From Parasulfuritortus sp049322515 (lineage in GTDB: Bacteria > Pseudomonadota > Gammaproteobacteria > Burkholderiales > Thiobacillaceae): DNA of 64,000 nt. Every line of letters begins with the position of its first letter. Positions within the stretch are counted from its first letter, which is position 1. A program made the position numbers and the translations under genes. Location of the stretch: the NCBI GenBank assembly GCA_049322515.1, contig JBMOQW010000003.1, forward strand, positions 1 through 64,000, given 5' to 3'. Under the pieces are notes generated by a model, which had not been told where the DNA came from, ran no database searches, and was given only the letters and a program-made list of their open reading frames with translations. Shown here piece by piece: positions 1 to 9,180 of this stretch.

Positions 1-49
1 GATGCTGGTCGGCAAACAGGTCAGTCTTGATGGCACTGCGCTTCTTCAT
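1..49 (-). CDS. IS5-family transposase, N-terminal fragment (runs off window)
   Basis: The minus strand reads ATG at 49 and then MKKRSAIKTDLFADQH before the window ends. This matches the N-terminus I recall for a group of IS5-family DDE transposases found in Thauera- and Azoarcus-like bacteria. The catalytic residues lie outside the window, so whether the gene is intact is unknown. The call rests on 16 residues and on the IS-like end upstream. Confidence 0.5.
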   Translation of the reverse strand, partial: MKKRSAIKTDLFADQH

Positions 50-125
50 GGCGGTCGGGTCAAAGATGAGGATCAGGTGGCGACAATTTTACCTGGGCAG
101 GCTCGGGTGAGGTTTTTCGAGGCGC
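1..125 (-). mobile_element. Left end of an IS5-like insertion sequence (partial)
   Basis: On the minus strand a short non-coding end, containing GGGCGCCTCGAAAAACCTC near 105-124, runs into a transposase start codon at 49. The coding start resembles IS5-family transposases from memory. Only the edge lies in the window, so the other inverted repeat and the target duplication cannot be seen, and the outer boundary near 125 is estimated from the GC-rich end followed by AT-rich flanking DNA. Confidence 0.5.
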
Positions 126-319
126 CCCTCTTTGGATTTTTTACCGCCAGGCGGAGGTGTGTTATTGCTGTAAAGACGCCACGTTGAGTCATCCGAATGC
201 TGGATGATGCTGAAAATCCCGTCGAGAACTTGCCAGTCAATAATTCCCGCAAGTGTGCCGGGCATTAATTCCACAGACGGACTTGATGCGCTGTATGTTT
301 TTGACTCGTCAATAGTCAT
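89..319 (-). other. Possible small ORF disrupted by the IS edge
   Basis: A minus-strand frame from ATG 319 encodes about 64 residues (starting MTIDESKTYSASSPS) before it crosses into the IS-like end near 125 and stops. The stretch is richer in A and T than the surrounding genes. It could be the 5' part of a small gene cut by the insertion, or chance coding in intergenic DNA. I do not recognise the protein and see no clear ribosome site. Confidence 0.2.
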
Positions 320-399
320 ATTTTTTGCCGCTCATTTGACAACGCACGATTTTGGCCAATTGCTGCAATCTGCCCTAGCAGTTTCGATTGCGGTAACGG

Positions 400-720
400 T
401 CAGGTAGCGAAGTAAGGCGATCCCATGTCCTTGCTCGCGTCGGCCACCACGTCGCCATCGAACAGCTTGACGGTAAGGCTGGCATCCGCAGCCTTTGCGA
501 AGTCGGCCAGCATGCCCACGGCATAGGCCCGGGCGTTCTGAAGGGAATCGAACTCGTAGAAGCCGCCGACGGAGTGGCTGTTGATGCCGCTCAACCACGT
601 TTTGCTGCGTAGCCCCGGCACGGTGTGCATGGCGGGATTCGCCTCCCGCCAGACTCCCTCGCTGAAGGGTACGGATACTTGGAATTCGGCATACAGGAAA
701 ACACGGCTTGGCTGGGTCAT
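400..720 (-). CDS. YdhR-family putative monooxygenase
   Basis: This 106-residue cytoplasmic protein resembles the YdhR family, small ferredoxin-like alpha/beta-barrel proteins related to antibiotic-biosynthesis monooxygenases; their physiological substrates are unknown. Visible features are an early YAEFQVSVPF strand, a central GINSHSVGGFYEFDS segment and a C-terminal VKLFDGD segment. Length fits the family (about 100 residues). The start at 720 is preceded by an AAGGAG ribosome site. It is divergently transcribed from the LysR regulator that begins at 830, so regulation by that protein is likely but inferred. Confidence 0.7.
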   Translation of the reverse strand: MTQPSRVFLYAEFQVSVPFSEGVWREANPAMHTVPGLRSKTWLSGINSHSVGGFYEFDSLQNARAYAVGMLADFAKAADASLTVKLFDGDVVADASKDMGSPYFAT

Positions 721-829
721 GGTGGGCTCCTTGGTTGCGGCTTGTTTCGACGAGACGCATCTTCTATTGTCTTTTAGGAATTGATAATATGTTTAATTAT
801 TAACACAATGTTTCTGATTTATTGAGAAT
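721..829. promoter_or_regulatory. Divergent promoter region between ydhR-like and lysR-type genes
   Basis: This AT-rich 109-base stretch separates two divergent genes. It contains TTGATAATATG and TTAATTATTAA segments around 780-803, the sort of imperfect AT-rich dyad LysR-type regulators bind. Exact -10 and -35 boxes cannot be assigned with confidence. Confidence 0.45.
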
Positions 830-1771
830 ATGCTGATTGAGAACATCTCTGACCTGATGGTGTTTACCCAGGCGGTGAAGGGGGGAAGCCTCAGTTCGGC
901 TGGGCGTGAACTCGGCATGTCGCTTGCGGTGGCGAGCAAGCGGTTGCAGCGCCTTGAAGAACAACTTGGGGTGCGTCTGCTCAATCGCTCCACGCGCCAG
1001 CTCAGCCTCACCGATGAAGGGGCGGAGTACTACCACTACTGTGTGCGCATCCTCGCCGAACTGGAAGAGGGCGAAGAACTTGTGACACGCGGCAGCAAGG
1101 AGCCCAAGGGTAACCTCAAGGTCACTGTGCCCGCCGCCTTTGGACGCTTGCATATTGCTCCGCTGGTGCCGGAGTTTCTGACGCGTTATCCGGCAATCAA
1201 GCTCACCCTCCATCTCACTGACAGTATCGTGGACATCATCGACCAGGGTTACGACCTGGCAGTACGGATCGGTGAGTTGAAGGATTCGAGCCTCGTCGCC
1301 AAGTCGATCGGCCTGGATCGCCGGGTGGTCGTCGCCACACCATCCTATCTGGCCCGATACGGCGCACCGCGCACTCCGCAGGAGCTGGCCGGACACAATG
1401 CCCTGCTGTTTGCCGGTACCGACCATTGGAGCTTCACGAGCCCGAGTGGAGAGGAGGAGACTGTTAAAGTCAGCGGCAACCTCGATACCAACAATTGCGA
1501 TGCCCTGCGCGAGGCGATCCATGCCGATCTCGGGCTGGCACTGCGCCCGTTGTGGGATGTTTGGCAGGATCTGCGCGATGGCGGACTGGTCCGGCTGCTA
1601 CCCGCCTACATACCGCCCACCTATCCGATCAATGCGGTTTACCCAAGCCGGCGCCTTACACCGAAGAAGACTAGGTTATTCATCGAGCACCTGCTGCAGC
1701 GGTTTGGCCCCATCCCATATTGGGATGATCTTGCCGGCCAGGTGCCGGGCGATTCGGCTCGTACCGTCTGA
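830..1771 (+). CDS. LysR-family transcriptional regulator
   Basis: This 313-residue protein has the LysR plan: an N-terminal winged helix-turn-helix (about residues 4-62, with LMVFTQAVKGGSLSSAGREL and LEEQLGVRLLNRSTR) and a periplasmic-binding-like effector domain from about residue 90 to 295. It belongs to the large CrgA/DsdC-like group common in proteobacteria. The divergent position next to the YdhR-like gene suggests that gene as a target. The start ATG follows a GAGA ribosome site. The effector cannot be predicted. A weak hairpin at 1773-1792 lies just after the stop. Confidence 0.9.
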   Translation: MLIENISDLMVFTQAVKGGSLSSAGRELGMSLAVASKRLQRLEEQLGVRLLNRSTRQLSLTDEGAEYYHYCVRILAELEEGEELVTRGSKEPKGNLKVTVPAAFGRLHIAPLVPEFLTRYPAIKLTLHLTDSIVDIIDQGYDLAVRIGELKDSSLVAKSIGLDRRVVVATPSYLARYGAPRTPQELAGHNALLFAGTDHWSFTSPSGEEETVKVSGNLDTNNCDALREAIHADLGLALRPLWDVWQDLRDGGLVRLLPAYIPPTYPINAVYPSRRLTPKKTRLFIEHLLQRFGPIPYWDDLAGQVPGDSARTV

Positions 1772-1772
1772 C

Positions 1773-1792
1773 GCGGGGTATTCCGTACCCGC
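1773..1792 (+). terminator. Weak hairpin after the LysR-type gene
   Basis: GCGGG(G)TA and TACCCGC pair around a short loop with one bulged G. The following TTGTCAACTAAC has no run of T, so termination is uncertain. Confidence 0.25.
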
Positions 1793-2255
1793 TTGTCAAC
1801 TAACGCTGCCGAGTGAGTATGCTAACGAATGGCCGCTATCGAAGAATACGCTGATGGGCCGCTTGTGGCCGACTGCCGGAGATCGCGAATGGCCGCTTTG
1901 AAGAAGCGAAACGCGAAAAGACCGTAGCTGTACGTCGGGCAACAGTGGAGAAACCCGACGGGCGGGTATGGGTCGTAACCGGTCCGATTGGTAGCGGTGT
2001 CTGAAGGTCAGGAGTGAGGCGGTTCCTGCCGCTGAGCCTGCAAAGGCCAACGGCGACAATGGGTCGAGAGTGTGAGTTCGCTGGATGAGGAAGCTGACAT
2101 TCAACGCCATGAACGGCTGAGCGGCATGTAACCGGCACATTGCGGACCGAGTTTGACCAGAGGATCAAGGTCGGCATTGGCCGAATAACTGCCGGCAACA
2201 TCCGGCACCTCAGATGCACGCGGGCCAACCGCCCTCCCGCCCTGTACAATCCGGC
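1793..2255. other. Non-coding stretch with direct repeats upstream of dbpA
   Basis: About 460 bases without a convincing gene. CGAATGGCCGCT occurs at 1826-1837 and again at 1886-1897, each followed by a similar GAAGAA-containing tail. This looks like degenerate interspersed repeat or gene-remnant DNA. Open frames here have no ribosome sites or recognisable protein similarity. Confidence 0.5.
2245..2250 (+). promoter_or_regulatory. Candidate -10 box of dbpA, five bases from the start codon
   Basis: TACAAT lies five bases upstream of ATG 2256, so a transcript from it would start at or beside the start codon. No good -35 box is visible. Confidence 0.35.
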
Positions 2256-3731
<1,476 letters not shown>

Positions 3732-3750
3732 ACCCTCGCCCTCGCATGCC

Positions 3751-4140
3751 ATGAAACCCATGATCCGAGCTTTTTTCCTTACCCTTCGCGCCATTCTGGG
3801 ACCCTTCCTGCTCCTCAAGGAAAGACTGACCGCGCCCACCGGCGTGGTCCGCACGCCCGAGGCCCAGGCCGCAGTCGACCAGGCCTGCCGGCAGCTGGCC
3901 TTGTACCAGTTCGCCACCTGCCCGTTCTGCATCAAGGTGCGCCAGGAGCTGCGCCGGCTGTCGCTGAACATCGAATTGCGCGATGCCCAGCATGATCCGA
4001 TCCATCGCCAAGCCCTGCTCGACGGGGGTGGCAAGGCCCAGGTGCCCTGCCTGGCGATCACCGGGGCGAACGGGCAGACCCGCTGGCTGTACGAGTCTTC
4101 GGACATCATCGCTTACCTGCGTGGCCAGTTTCCCGGCTGA
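3751..4140 (+). CDS. Membrane-anchored glutaredoxin-like protein
   Basis: This 129-residue protein has a hydrophobic N-terminal segment (about residues 5-22) followed by a glutaredoxin/GST-N thioredoxin fold. The dithiol site is CPFC at 57-60, with a cis-proline segment QVPCLAI and a C-terminal SSDIIAYLRGQF helix. It probably exchanges disulfides with glutathione. Topology is inferred: one transmembrane helix would put the redox domain on either side of the membrane, most likely the cytoplasm. The gene follows dbpA by 19 bases. Substrate unknown. Confidence 0.75.
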   Translation: MKPMIRAFFLTLRAILGPFLLLKERLTAPTGVVRTPEAQAAVDQACRQLALYQFATCPFCIKVRQELRRLSLNIELRDAQHDPIHRQALLDGGGKAQVPCLAITGANGQTRWLYESSDIIAYLRGQFPG

Positions 4141-4162
4141 CCGGCCGGACCCGCGGCTGGGC

Positions 4163-4168
4163 TAGAAT
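4163..4168 (+). promoter_or_regulatory. Candidate -10 box of rarA, six bases from the GTG start
   Basis: TAGAAT ends six bases before the GTG start codon, which would give a transcript with almost no leader. A CTGACC at 4137-4142 could be a poor -35 box with long spacing. Confidence 0.4.
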
Positions 4169-4174
4169 CCCGCC

Positions 4175-5506
4175 GTGACTCAAGATCTGTTCTCCGCTGC
4201 TCCGGACCCGACGCAGGCCACTGCCGCGCCGCTGGCCGAGCGCCTGCGTCCGGCAACCCTGGATGCGATGATCGGCCAGCAACACCTGCTCGGCCCCGGG
4301 ATGCCCTTGCGCCTGGCCTTCGACTCCGGTCGTCTGCACTCGATGATCTTGTGGGGCCCGCCCGGGGTCGGCAAGACCACCCTGGCACGCCTCACCGCGC
4401 ATCATTTCCAGGCTGACTTCATCCAGTTGTCGGCCGTGCTGGCCGGGGTCAAGGAAATCCGCGAGGCGGTCGAGCGCGCCCGGGTCAACCAATCCCAGGG
4501 CCGCCAGACCATCCTGTTCGTGGACGAGGTGCATCGCTTCAACAAGGCCCAGCAGGACGCCTTCCTGCCCCATGTCGAATCCGGCCGGGTGACCTTCATT
4601 GGCGCCACCACCGAGAATCCGTCCTTCGAAGTGGTCGGCGCCCTCCTCTCGCGCGCCCAGGTCTACGTGCTGGCGGCGCTCACCGAAACCGATCTGGGCG
4701 CCTTGCTGAAACGCGCCGTGGCGCACGCCGATGCGCCCATGACCCTGACCCCGGAGGCAGAGCAGCGGGTGGTCGCCTTCGCCGACGGCGACGGTCGCCG
4801 CCTCATCAATCTGGTCGAGCAACTGGCCGCTGCCGCGCGCACCGCAGGCCGTGACACCTTGGACGCCGAATTCGTCGCCCAGGCCCTGTCGCCCTCGCTG
4901 CGCCGTTTCGACAAGGGCGGCGAGGCCTTCTACGACCAGATTTCCGCCCTGCACAAGTCGATGCGCGGCTCCAACCCGGATGCCGCGTTGTACTGGTTCT
5001 GCCGCATGCTCGATGGTGGCGCCGATCCGCGCTATCTGGCCCGGCGCCTGATCCGCATGGCCTGGGAAGATGTCGGCCTGGCCGATCCGCGCGCGGCAGA
5101 GATCGTGCTCAACGCGGCCGACACCTACGAGCGGCTCGGCAGTCCGGAAGGTGAACTGGCCCTGGCCCAGGCGCTGGTCTATCTCGCCTGCGCGCCGAAA
5201 TCGAATGCCGGCTACGTCGCCTACAACCAGGCGCGCGCCTTCGTGCGCGAGGACGGCAGCCGGGCCGTGCCCCTGCACCTGCGCAACGCGCCGACCCGGT
5301 TGATGAAGGAACTCGGCTACGGCAAGACCTATCGATACGCCCACGACGAACCGGAAGCCTATGCCGCAGGTGAACAGTACTTCCCGGACGACCTGGCCGA
5401 TCCGCCACGCTTCTATGTGCCGACCCCGCGCGGCCTGGAAGCCAGGATCGGAGAGAAGCTCGACCACCTGCGACAATTGGACGCAGGGGCGCGCAAGCAA
5501 AAGTAG
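4175..5506 (+). CDS. rarA: Replication-associated recombination protein A (RarA/MgsA)
   Basis: This is a 443-residue AAA+ ATPase of the RarA/MgsA/WRNIP1 family, related to clamp-loader subunits, which acts at stalled replication forks with SSB. Walker A is GPPGVGKTT (about 62-70), Walker B is ILFVDEVHRFNKAQQDAF, and sensor 1 is ATTENPSFE. The C-terminal tetramerisation part includes DQISALHKSMRGSNPDAALY and RRLIRMAWEDVGLADPRA, both typical of the family. Length matches E. coli RarA (447). The start is GTG right behind a -10-like box and there is no ribosome site, suggesting leaderless expression. Confidence 0.95.
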   Translation: MTQDLFSAAPDPTQATAAPLAERLRPATLDAMIGQQHLLGPGMPLRLAFDSGRLHSMILWGPPGVGKTTLARLTAHHFQADFIQLSAVLAGVKEIREAVERARVNQSQGRQTILFVDEVHRFNKAQQDAFLPHVESGRVTFIGATTENPSFEVVGALLSRAQVYVLAALTETDLGALLKRAVAHADAPMTLTPEAEQRVVAFADGDGRRLINLVEQLAAAARTAGRDTLDAEFVAQALSPSLRRFDKGGEAFYDQISALHKSMRGSNPDAALYWFCRMLDGGADPRYLARRLIRMAWEDVGLADPRAAEIVLNAADTYERLGSPEGELALAQALVYLACAPKSNAGYVAYNQARAFVREDGSRAVPLHLRNAPTRLMKELGYGKTYRYAHDEPEAYAAGEQYFPDDLADPPRFYVPTPRGLEARIGEKLDHLRQLDAGARKQK

Positions 5507-5534
5507 TTATCCTTCCTTGCATCAGGATTTTCTA

Positions 5535-6092
5535 ATGAACCAACACTTCCGCTTCTGGCCATGTTTCTGCGCCGTTCTGATGTTCTGTGGCCTGTCTCAA
5601 GCCGCTCTGGCCGAAGCCTATGGCTTCAAGGGCGTGCTTCTGGGCTCCCACGCCAGCCAGATCGCCAGCAATCCAAAATTTGCCTGCCATGGGGTGAAAA
5701 CGCCGACCGCCGACCGGATATGCGCGTTGGGCAAAGACGACAGCGAAACCATCGCCGGGGTTCCGGTGCGTTCCCTGTTCTATTTTTACGATCAAGCCAC
5801 CCTGACCGGCATCACGGTCAGCCTGGAGGAAAAGCACTTCCAGGCCGTGATCGGCGCCCTGACCCAGAAATATGGTGTGCCGACCAAGGACACCGAATCG
5901 ATCAAGACGCTCAACGGTGAAAGCCATCAAAACGTCATCCACCGCTGGCATCAACCCGGACAAAGCATCGTCGCCCAGCGCTACGCCGGACGCATCGACC
6001 AGTCCAGCGTGCGGATCAGCGACGACACCGCCGCCGAGCGGATTCGACAACGGCGCGAAGCGATCGCGCGCGACCCCAAGCTCGATCTCTAG
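5535..6092 (+). CDS. Secreted protein of unknown function
   Basis: This 185-residue protein begins with a signal peptide (MNQHFRFWPCFCAVLMFCGL, cleavage probably after ALA near residue 26). The mature part has two cysteines (in KFACHG and DRICAL) that could form a disulfide, and ends in a charged helix. Layout resembles small periplasmic betaproteobacterial proteins that start with an F-K-G-V-x-L-G segment and carry a KYGVP segment, but I cannot name a family. It is 28 bases from rarA. The ATG at 5535 is chosen because the signal peptide begins there. Confidence 0.65.
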   Translation: MNQHFRFWPCFCAVLMFCGLSQAALAEAYGFKGVLLGSHASQIASNPKFACHGVKTPTADRICALGKDDSETIAGVPVRSLFYFYDQATLTGITVSLEEKHFQAVIGALTQKYGVPTKDTESIKTLNGESHQNVIHRWHQPGQSIVAQRYAGRIDQSSVRISDDTAAERIRQRREAIARDPKLDL

Positions 6093-6129
6093 CCCACGCC
6101 CCTCCCACCTCGGGCTTTCGATCCTGGCC

Positions 6130-6387
6130 GTGGCCCTGGGCGGCTTCACCCTCGCCCTGGTCGATGGCGCACTCGGCGAACCCGATCCTGGCGCCGCCCT
6201 GCGTCCCCAGGTGGCCCGTTGGGGGCTGACCGACCTCGCCCTGCACACCGAGGCGCGTTACACCCGGCATCCGTCGCAAGCCGACCTGCACGCTGCCTTC
6301 CAGGACCACCCCGGCGCACGTGAGCATTTTCCGAGCGGTGCCCTGGTCCCGCCGCCCCCCCATCTACGGACGCCGGACGTGCCGTGA
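6130..6387 (+). CDS. Small hypothetical protein coupled to the ABC permease
   Basis: No ATG is available in this frame after the previous gene, so GTG 6130 is the likely start and gives about 85 residues. The frame is open from well upstream, so an earlier non-ATG start is possible and would extend a hydrophobic N-terminus. The product has a short hydrophobic beginning (FTLALVDGAL) and a polar part with RYTRHPSQADLHAAFQDHPG and HFPSGALVPPPP. Its TGA overlaps the GTG of the permease gene by four bases, a translation-coupling arrangement repeated through the cluster. I do not recognise the family. It may be a periplasmic accessory of the ABC system. Confidence 0.5.
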   Translation: MALGGFTLALVDGALGEPDPGAALRPQVARWGLTDLALHTEARYTRHPSQADLHAAFQDHPGAREHFPSGALVPPPPHLRTPDVP

Positions 6388-7514
6388 AGACCTGGCATCG
6401 ATTCCGCTACCGGCTTGATTTCGTGGTTGCCTCCCTGGGTCGGCGGCCGGGCAAGACGCTCAGCCTGCTGGGGGTCTATACCGGGGTGGTCGCCTTGCTC
6501 GCGACCGTCCTGCTTTACAGCCAGGGGCTCAAGGAAATCGCCGCGCGGAGCCTGGTGGCCAGTCCGGACATCGTCGTGCAGCGCCTCGAAGCCGGTCGCC
6601 ATGCCCTGATCCCGGCCTCGCATCTGGAACGCCTGGGTCGGCTGCGCGGGGTCACGCGCATCGAAGCCCGGCTCTGGGGCTATCACTTCGATCCCGCCAT
6701 GGGTGCCAACGCCACCGTCATGGCACCGGCCCAAGAATCCATCGCCCCGGGCAGTGCCCACGTCGGCGCCACCCTGGCCCGCGTGCGCGGCCTGGCCGCA
6801 GGCGACGTGCTGTCCCTGCGCGGCCAGGATGGACAGGCGCACGCCTTCAGCATCGCCGGGGTCCTGCCTGCGAACACTGAATTGGTCAGCGGTGACCTGC
6901 TCCTGGTGTCCCCCGCCGATTACCGCGCCTTGTTTGCCTTTCCGGAAGGGGTCTATACCGATTTTGCGCTGACGGTGGCCAACCCCGCCGAGGTCCGTGG
7001 CATTGCCCGCAAGATCGCCGAGCGCCTGCCGGATAGCCGGCCGATCCTGCGCGAGGAGATCCTGCGCACCTACGAGAGCGTCTATGACTGGCGCCAGGGC
7101 TTGCTGCTGGTGGTCCTGTCCGGCGCCCTGCTCGCCTTTCTCATCCTGGCCTGGGACAAGGCGACCGGCCTGTCCGCCGAGGAACGCCGGGAGATCGGCA
7201 TTCTCAAGGCGATCGGCTGGGACACCGGGGAAATCCTGCGCATGAAGCTGGTCGAGGGCGGGCTGGTCTCCCTCACGGCCTATGGTCTCGGCTACGCGCT
7301 TGCCCATGCCTACGTGTTCCATGCCGATGCGCCCTTGTTCGCCTCGGTGATGCGCGGCTGGTCGGTATTGCAGGCCGATTTCACCTTGCCGGCGCGCACC
7401 GATCCGCTCCTGCTGGGCGTACTGTTCCTGCTCAGCGTGGTGCCCTATACCGTGGCCACCCTGGTGCCCGCCTGGCGCGCGGCTTCGGTCGATCCTGACA
7501 GCGTGCTGCGATGA
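6384..7514 (+). CDS. ABC transporter permease, FtsX/MacB-like
   Basis: The 376-residue product has an N-terminal transmembrane helix (about 27-46, KTLSLLGVYTGVVALLATVL), a periplasmic MacB-like domain (about 50-225) and three C-terminal helices with the FtsX signature (about 235-370). RREIGILKAIGWDTGEILRM is the usual contact with the ATPase. Such type VII ABC systems work by mechanotransmission or lipoprotein release rather than classical import. The GTG start overlaps the upstream ORF, and the stop overlaps the ATPase start by four bases. Substrate unknown; linked NosL and thioredoxin genes point to an envelope metal or thiol function. Confidence 0.88.
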   Translation: MKTWHRFRYRLDFVVASLGRRPGKTLSLLGVYTGVVALLATVLLYSQGLKEIAARSLVASPDIVVQRLEAGRHALIPASHLERLGRLRGVTRIEARLWGYHFDPAMGANATVMAPAQESIAPGSAHVGATLARVRGLAAGDVLSLRGQDGQAHAFSIAGVLPANTELVSGDLLLVSPADYRALFAFPEGVYTDFALTVANPAEVRGIARKIAERLPDSRPILREEILRTYESVYDWRQGLLLVVLSGALLAFLILAWDKATGLSAEERREIGILKAIGWDTGEILRMKLVEGGLVSLTAYGLGYALAHAYVFHADAPLFASVMRGWSVLQADFTLPARTDPLLLGVLFLLSVVPYTVATLVPAWRAASVDPDSVLR

Positions 7515-8185
7515 TCGAACTGGCTTCCGTCAGCCTGACCTACCATGCCGGCCGGCCCAACGCCTACACCGCACTGCGCGACGTCGATCTGACCATCGCG
7601 GCGGGCCAGGCGACCGCCCTGCGTGGCCCGAGCGGCTCCGGAAAGAGCAGTCTGCTGGCCCTGGCCGGGGCCATGCTCCGCCCGAGCAGCGGTCGGGTTC
7701 GCCTGGCCGGTGAGGATATTTCCGCCTTGCCCGAGCGCTTCCTGGCGGAACTGCGCCTGACCCGGTTCGGCTTCGTGTTCCAGCGTTTCCACCTGATTCC
7801 CGGTCTCAGCGTGCTCGACAACATCTTGCTGCCTGCCTACCCGCTGGCCTTGCCGCATCGCGAATTGATGACGCGCGCGGCATGGCTCATGGAGCGCTTC
7901 GATATCACCCGCCACGCCCGCCGTCGGGTCGACTGGCTGTCGGGCGGTGAATTGCAGCGGGTCGCCATCGCCCGCGCCCTGATCAACGACCCACCCTGCA
8001 TCATCGCCGACGAGCCGACCGCACATCTCGATTCGGCCCTGGCCAATGAGTTCCTGGCCGAGCTGGCCCGGCTCAAGGCGGCCGGCAAGACCCTGATCCT
8101 GGCCAGCCATGACAGTCAGGTGTTCGAATCCGGGCTGGTCGACCGCGTGGTCGACCTGCACGACGGACGCATCGTCGCGGCATGA
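7511..8185 (+). CDS. ABC transporter ATP-binding protein, LolD/MacB type
   Basis: This 224-residue cytoplasmic ATPase has Walker A GPSGSGKSSLL (about 37-47), Q-loop FGFVFQRFHLIPGLSVLDNI, signature LSGGELQRVAIARAL, Walker B CIIADEPTAHLD and the H-loop ASHD. Size and QRFHLIPG segment place it in the LolD/MacB/FtsE subfamily. It should energise the FtsX-like permease encoded immediately upstream, with which it overlaps by four bases. It overlaps the following membrane-protein gene by four bases too. Confidence 0.92.
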   Translation: MIELASVSLTYHAGRPNAYTALRDVDLTIAAGQATALRGPSGSGKSSLLALAGAMLRPSSGRVRLAGEDISALPERFLAELRLTRFGFVFQRFHLIPGLSVLDNILLPAYPLALPHRELMTRAAWLMERFDITRHARRRVDWLSGGELQRVAIARALINDPPCIIADEPTAHLDSALANEFLAELARLKAAGKTLILASHDSQVFESGLVDRVVDLHDGRIVAA

Positions 8186-9180
8186 TCTTCCAGCCCGCGC
8201 TCCTGGCCCTGATCAGCGCTTCCATGATCAGCACGCTGCTGATCCTCGCCGGGGCGCTGTTCGCGTTCAGGGTGCTGCGCCACTGGGATTTGTCACGCAG
8301 CGACGCCCGCCAGATCGCCCTGGAACGCCAGACTGCCCTGGCCGGTGCCGGCGTGGCCCTGGCCATGGGCCTCCAGGCCCTGTCAGTGCCGGTGTTCGTG
8401 TTCAATGCCGAGCGCATGTCGGTGCTGTTCACCGGCGCCATGTGCGCGACCGGCACCCTGAACGTCAATGCCTTCGGTTTCCCCACCCTGCTCCTGAAGC
8501 TGCTCGGCTTTTTCCTGGCGATCGGCTGGCTGGCCCTGGACCAGGCCGACCGCCTGGGCCGAGACTATCCCCTGACCCGATTGAAGTATGCCTGGCTGCT
8601 GCTCGCCGCCCCAGTGTTTCTAGCCGAATCGGCAACTCAACTGGCTTACTTTCTCCATCTCGATCCGGCGGTCATCACCTCGTGCTGTGGCAGCCTGTTC
8701 TCCGATACCGGTCCGGCGGTCACCAATGACCTGGCTGGCTGGCCGCCCTTGCCGACCCTGGTGGCTTACTTCGGCTTCCTCGGGCTTGCGGTCGCGGCCG
8801 GCCTCGGCTTCCTTGCCACCGGCCGGGGGGGGCTGGTCTTCTCCGGCTTGGTGCTCGGCCACTTGCCACTCGCCTTGGCCACCCTGGTCGCCACCCTGTC
8901 GCTGTATGTCTACGAGCATCCCCACCACCATTGCCCGTTCTGCCTGCTCAAGAGTGATTTCGACTATATCGGCTATCCGCTTTATCTGCTGCTTTTCGCG
9001 GCGACAGGGCATGGTCTCGCCACCCTGCTCCAGCATGGCCAGCGTCATCGCCCCAGCCTGGCCGCGGCCCTGCCGGCACGGGTGCACCATCATGCCCGAC
9101 GTGCGCTGCTGTACCTGAGTCTGTATGGGGCGCTGTCCGCCTTCATCATCCAACACGCCAACCTGAACCTGATCGAATGA
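8182..9180 (+). CDS. Polytopic membrane protein with His/Cys motif, unknown function
   Basis: This 332-residue inner-membrane protein has about eight hydrophobic helices (for example near 5-28, 52-74, 102-120, 136-158, 190-212, 215-242, 262-278, 308-326). Two cysteine sites stand out: SCCG at 167-170 and the cluster YEHPHHHCPFCLLKSD, with histidines at 246 and 248-250 and cysteines at 251 and 254. Such a site could bind metal or exchange electrons with the lipoprotein thioredoxin encoded next. The gene overlaps both neighbours, so it belongs to the same transcript as the ABC system. I cannot assign a named family. Confidence 0.75.
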   Translation: MIFQPALLALISASMISTLLILAGALFAFRVLRHWDLSRSDARQIALERQTALAGAGVALAMGLQALSVPVFVFNAERMSVLFTGAMCATGTLNVNAFGFPTLLLKLLGFFLAIGWLALDQADRLGRDYPLTRLKYAWLLLAAPVFLAESATQLAYFLHLDPAVITSCCGSLFSDTGPAVTNDLAGWPPLPTLVAYFGFLGLAVAAGLGFLATGRGGLVFSGLVLGHLPLALATLVATLSLYVYEHPHHHCPFCLLKSDFDYIGYPLYLLLFAATGHGLATLLQHGQRHRPSLAAALPARVHHHARRALLYLSLYGALSAFIIQHANLNLIE

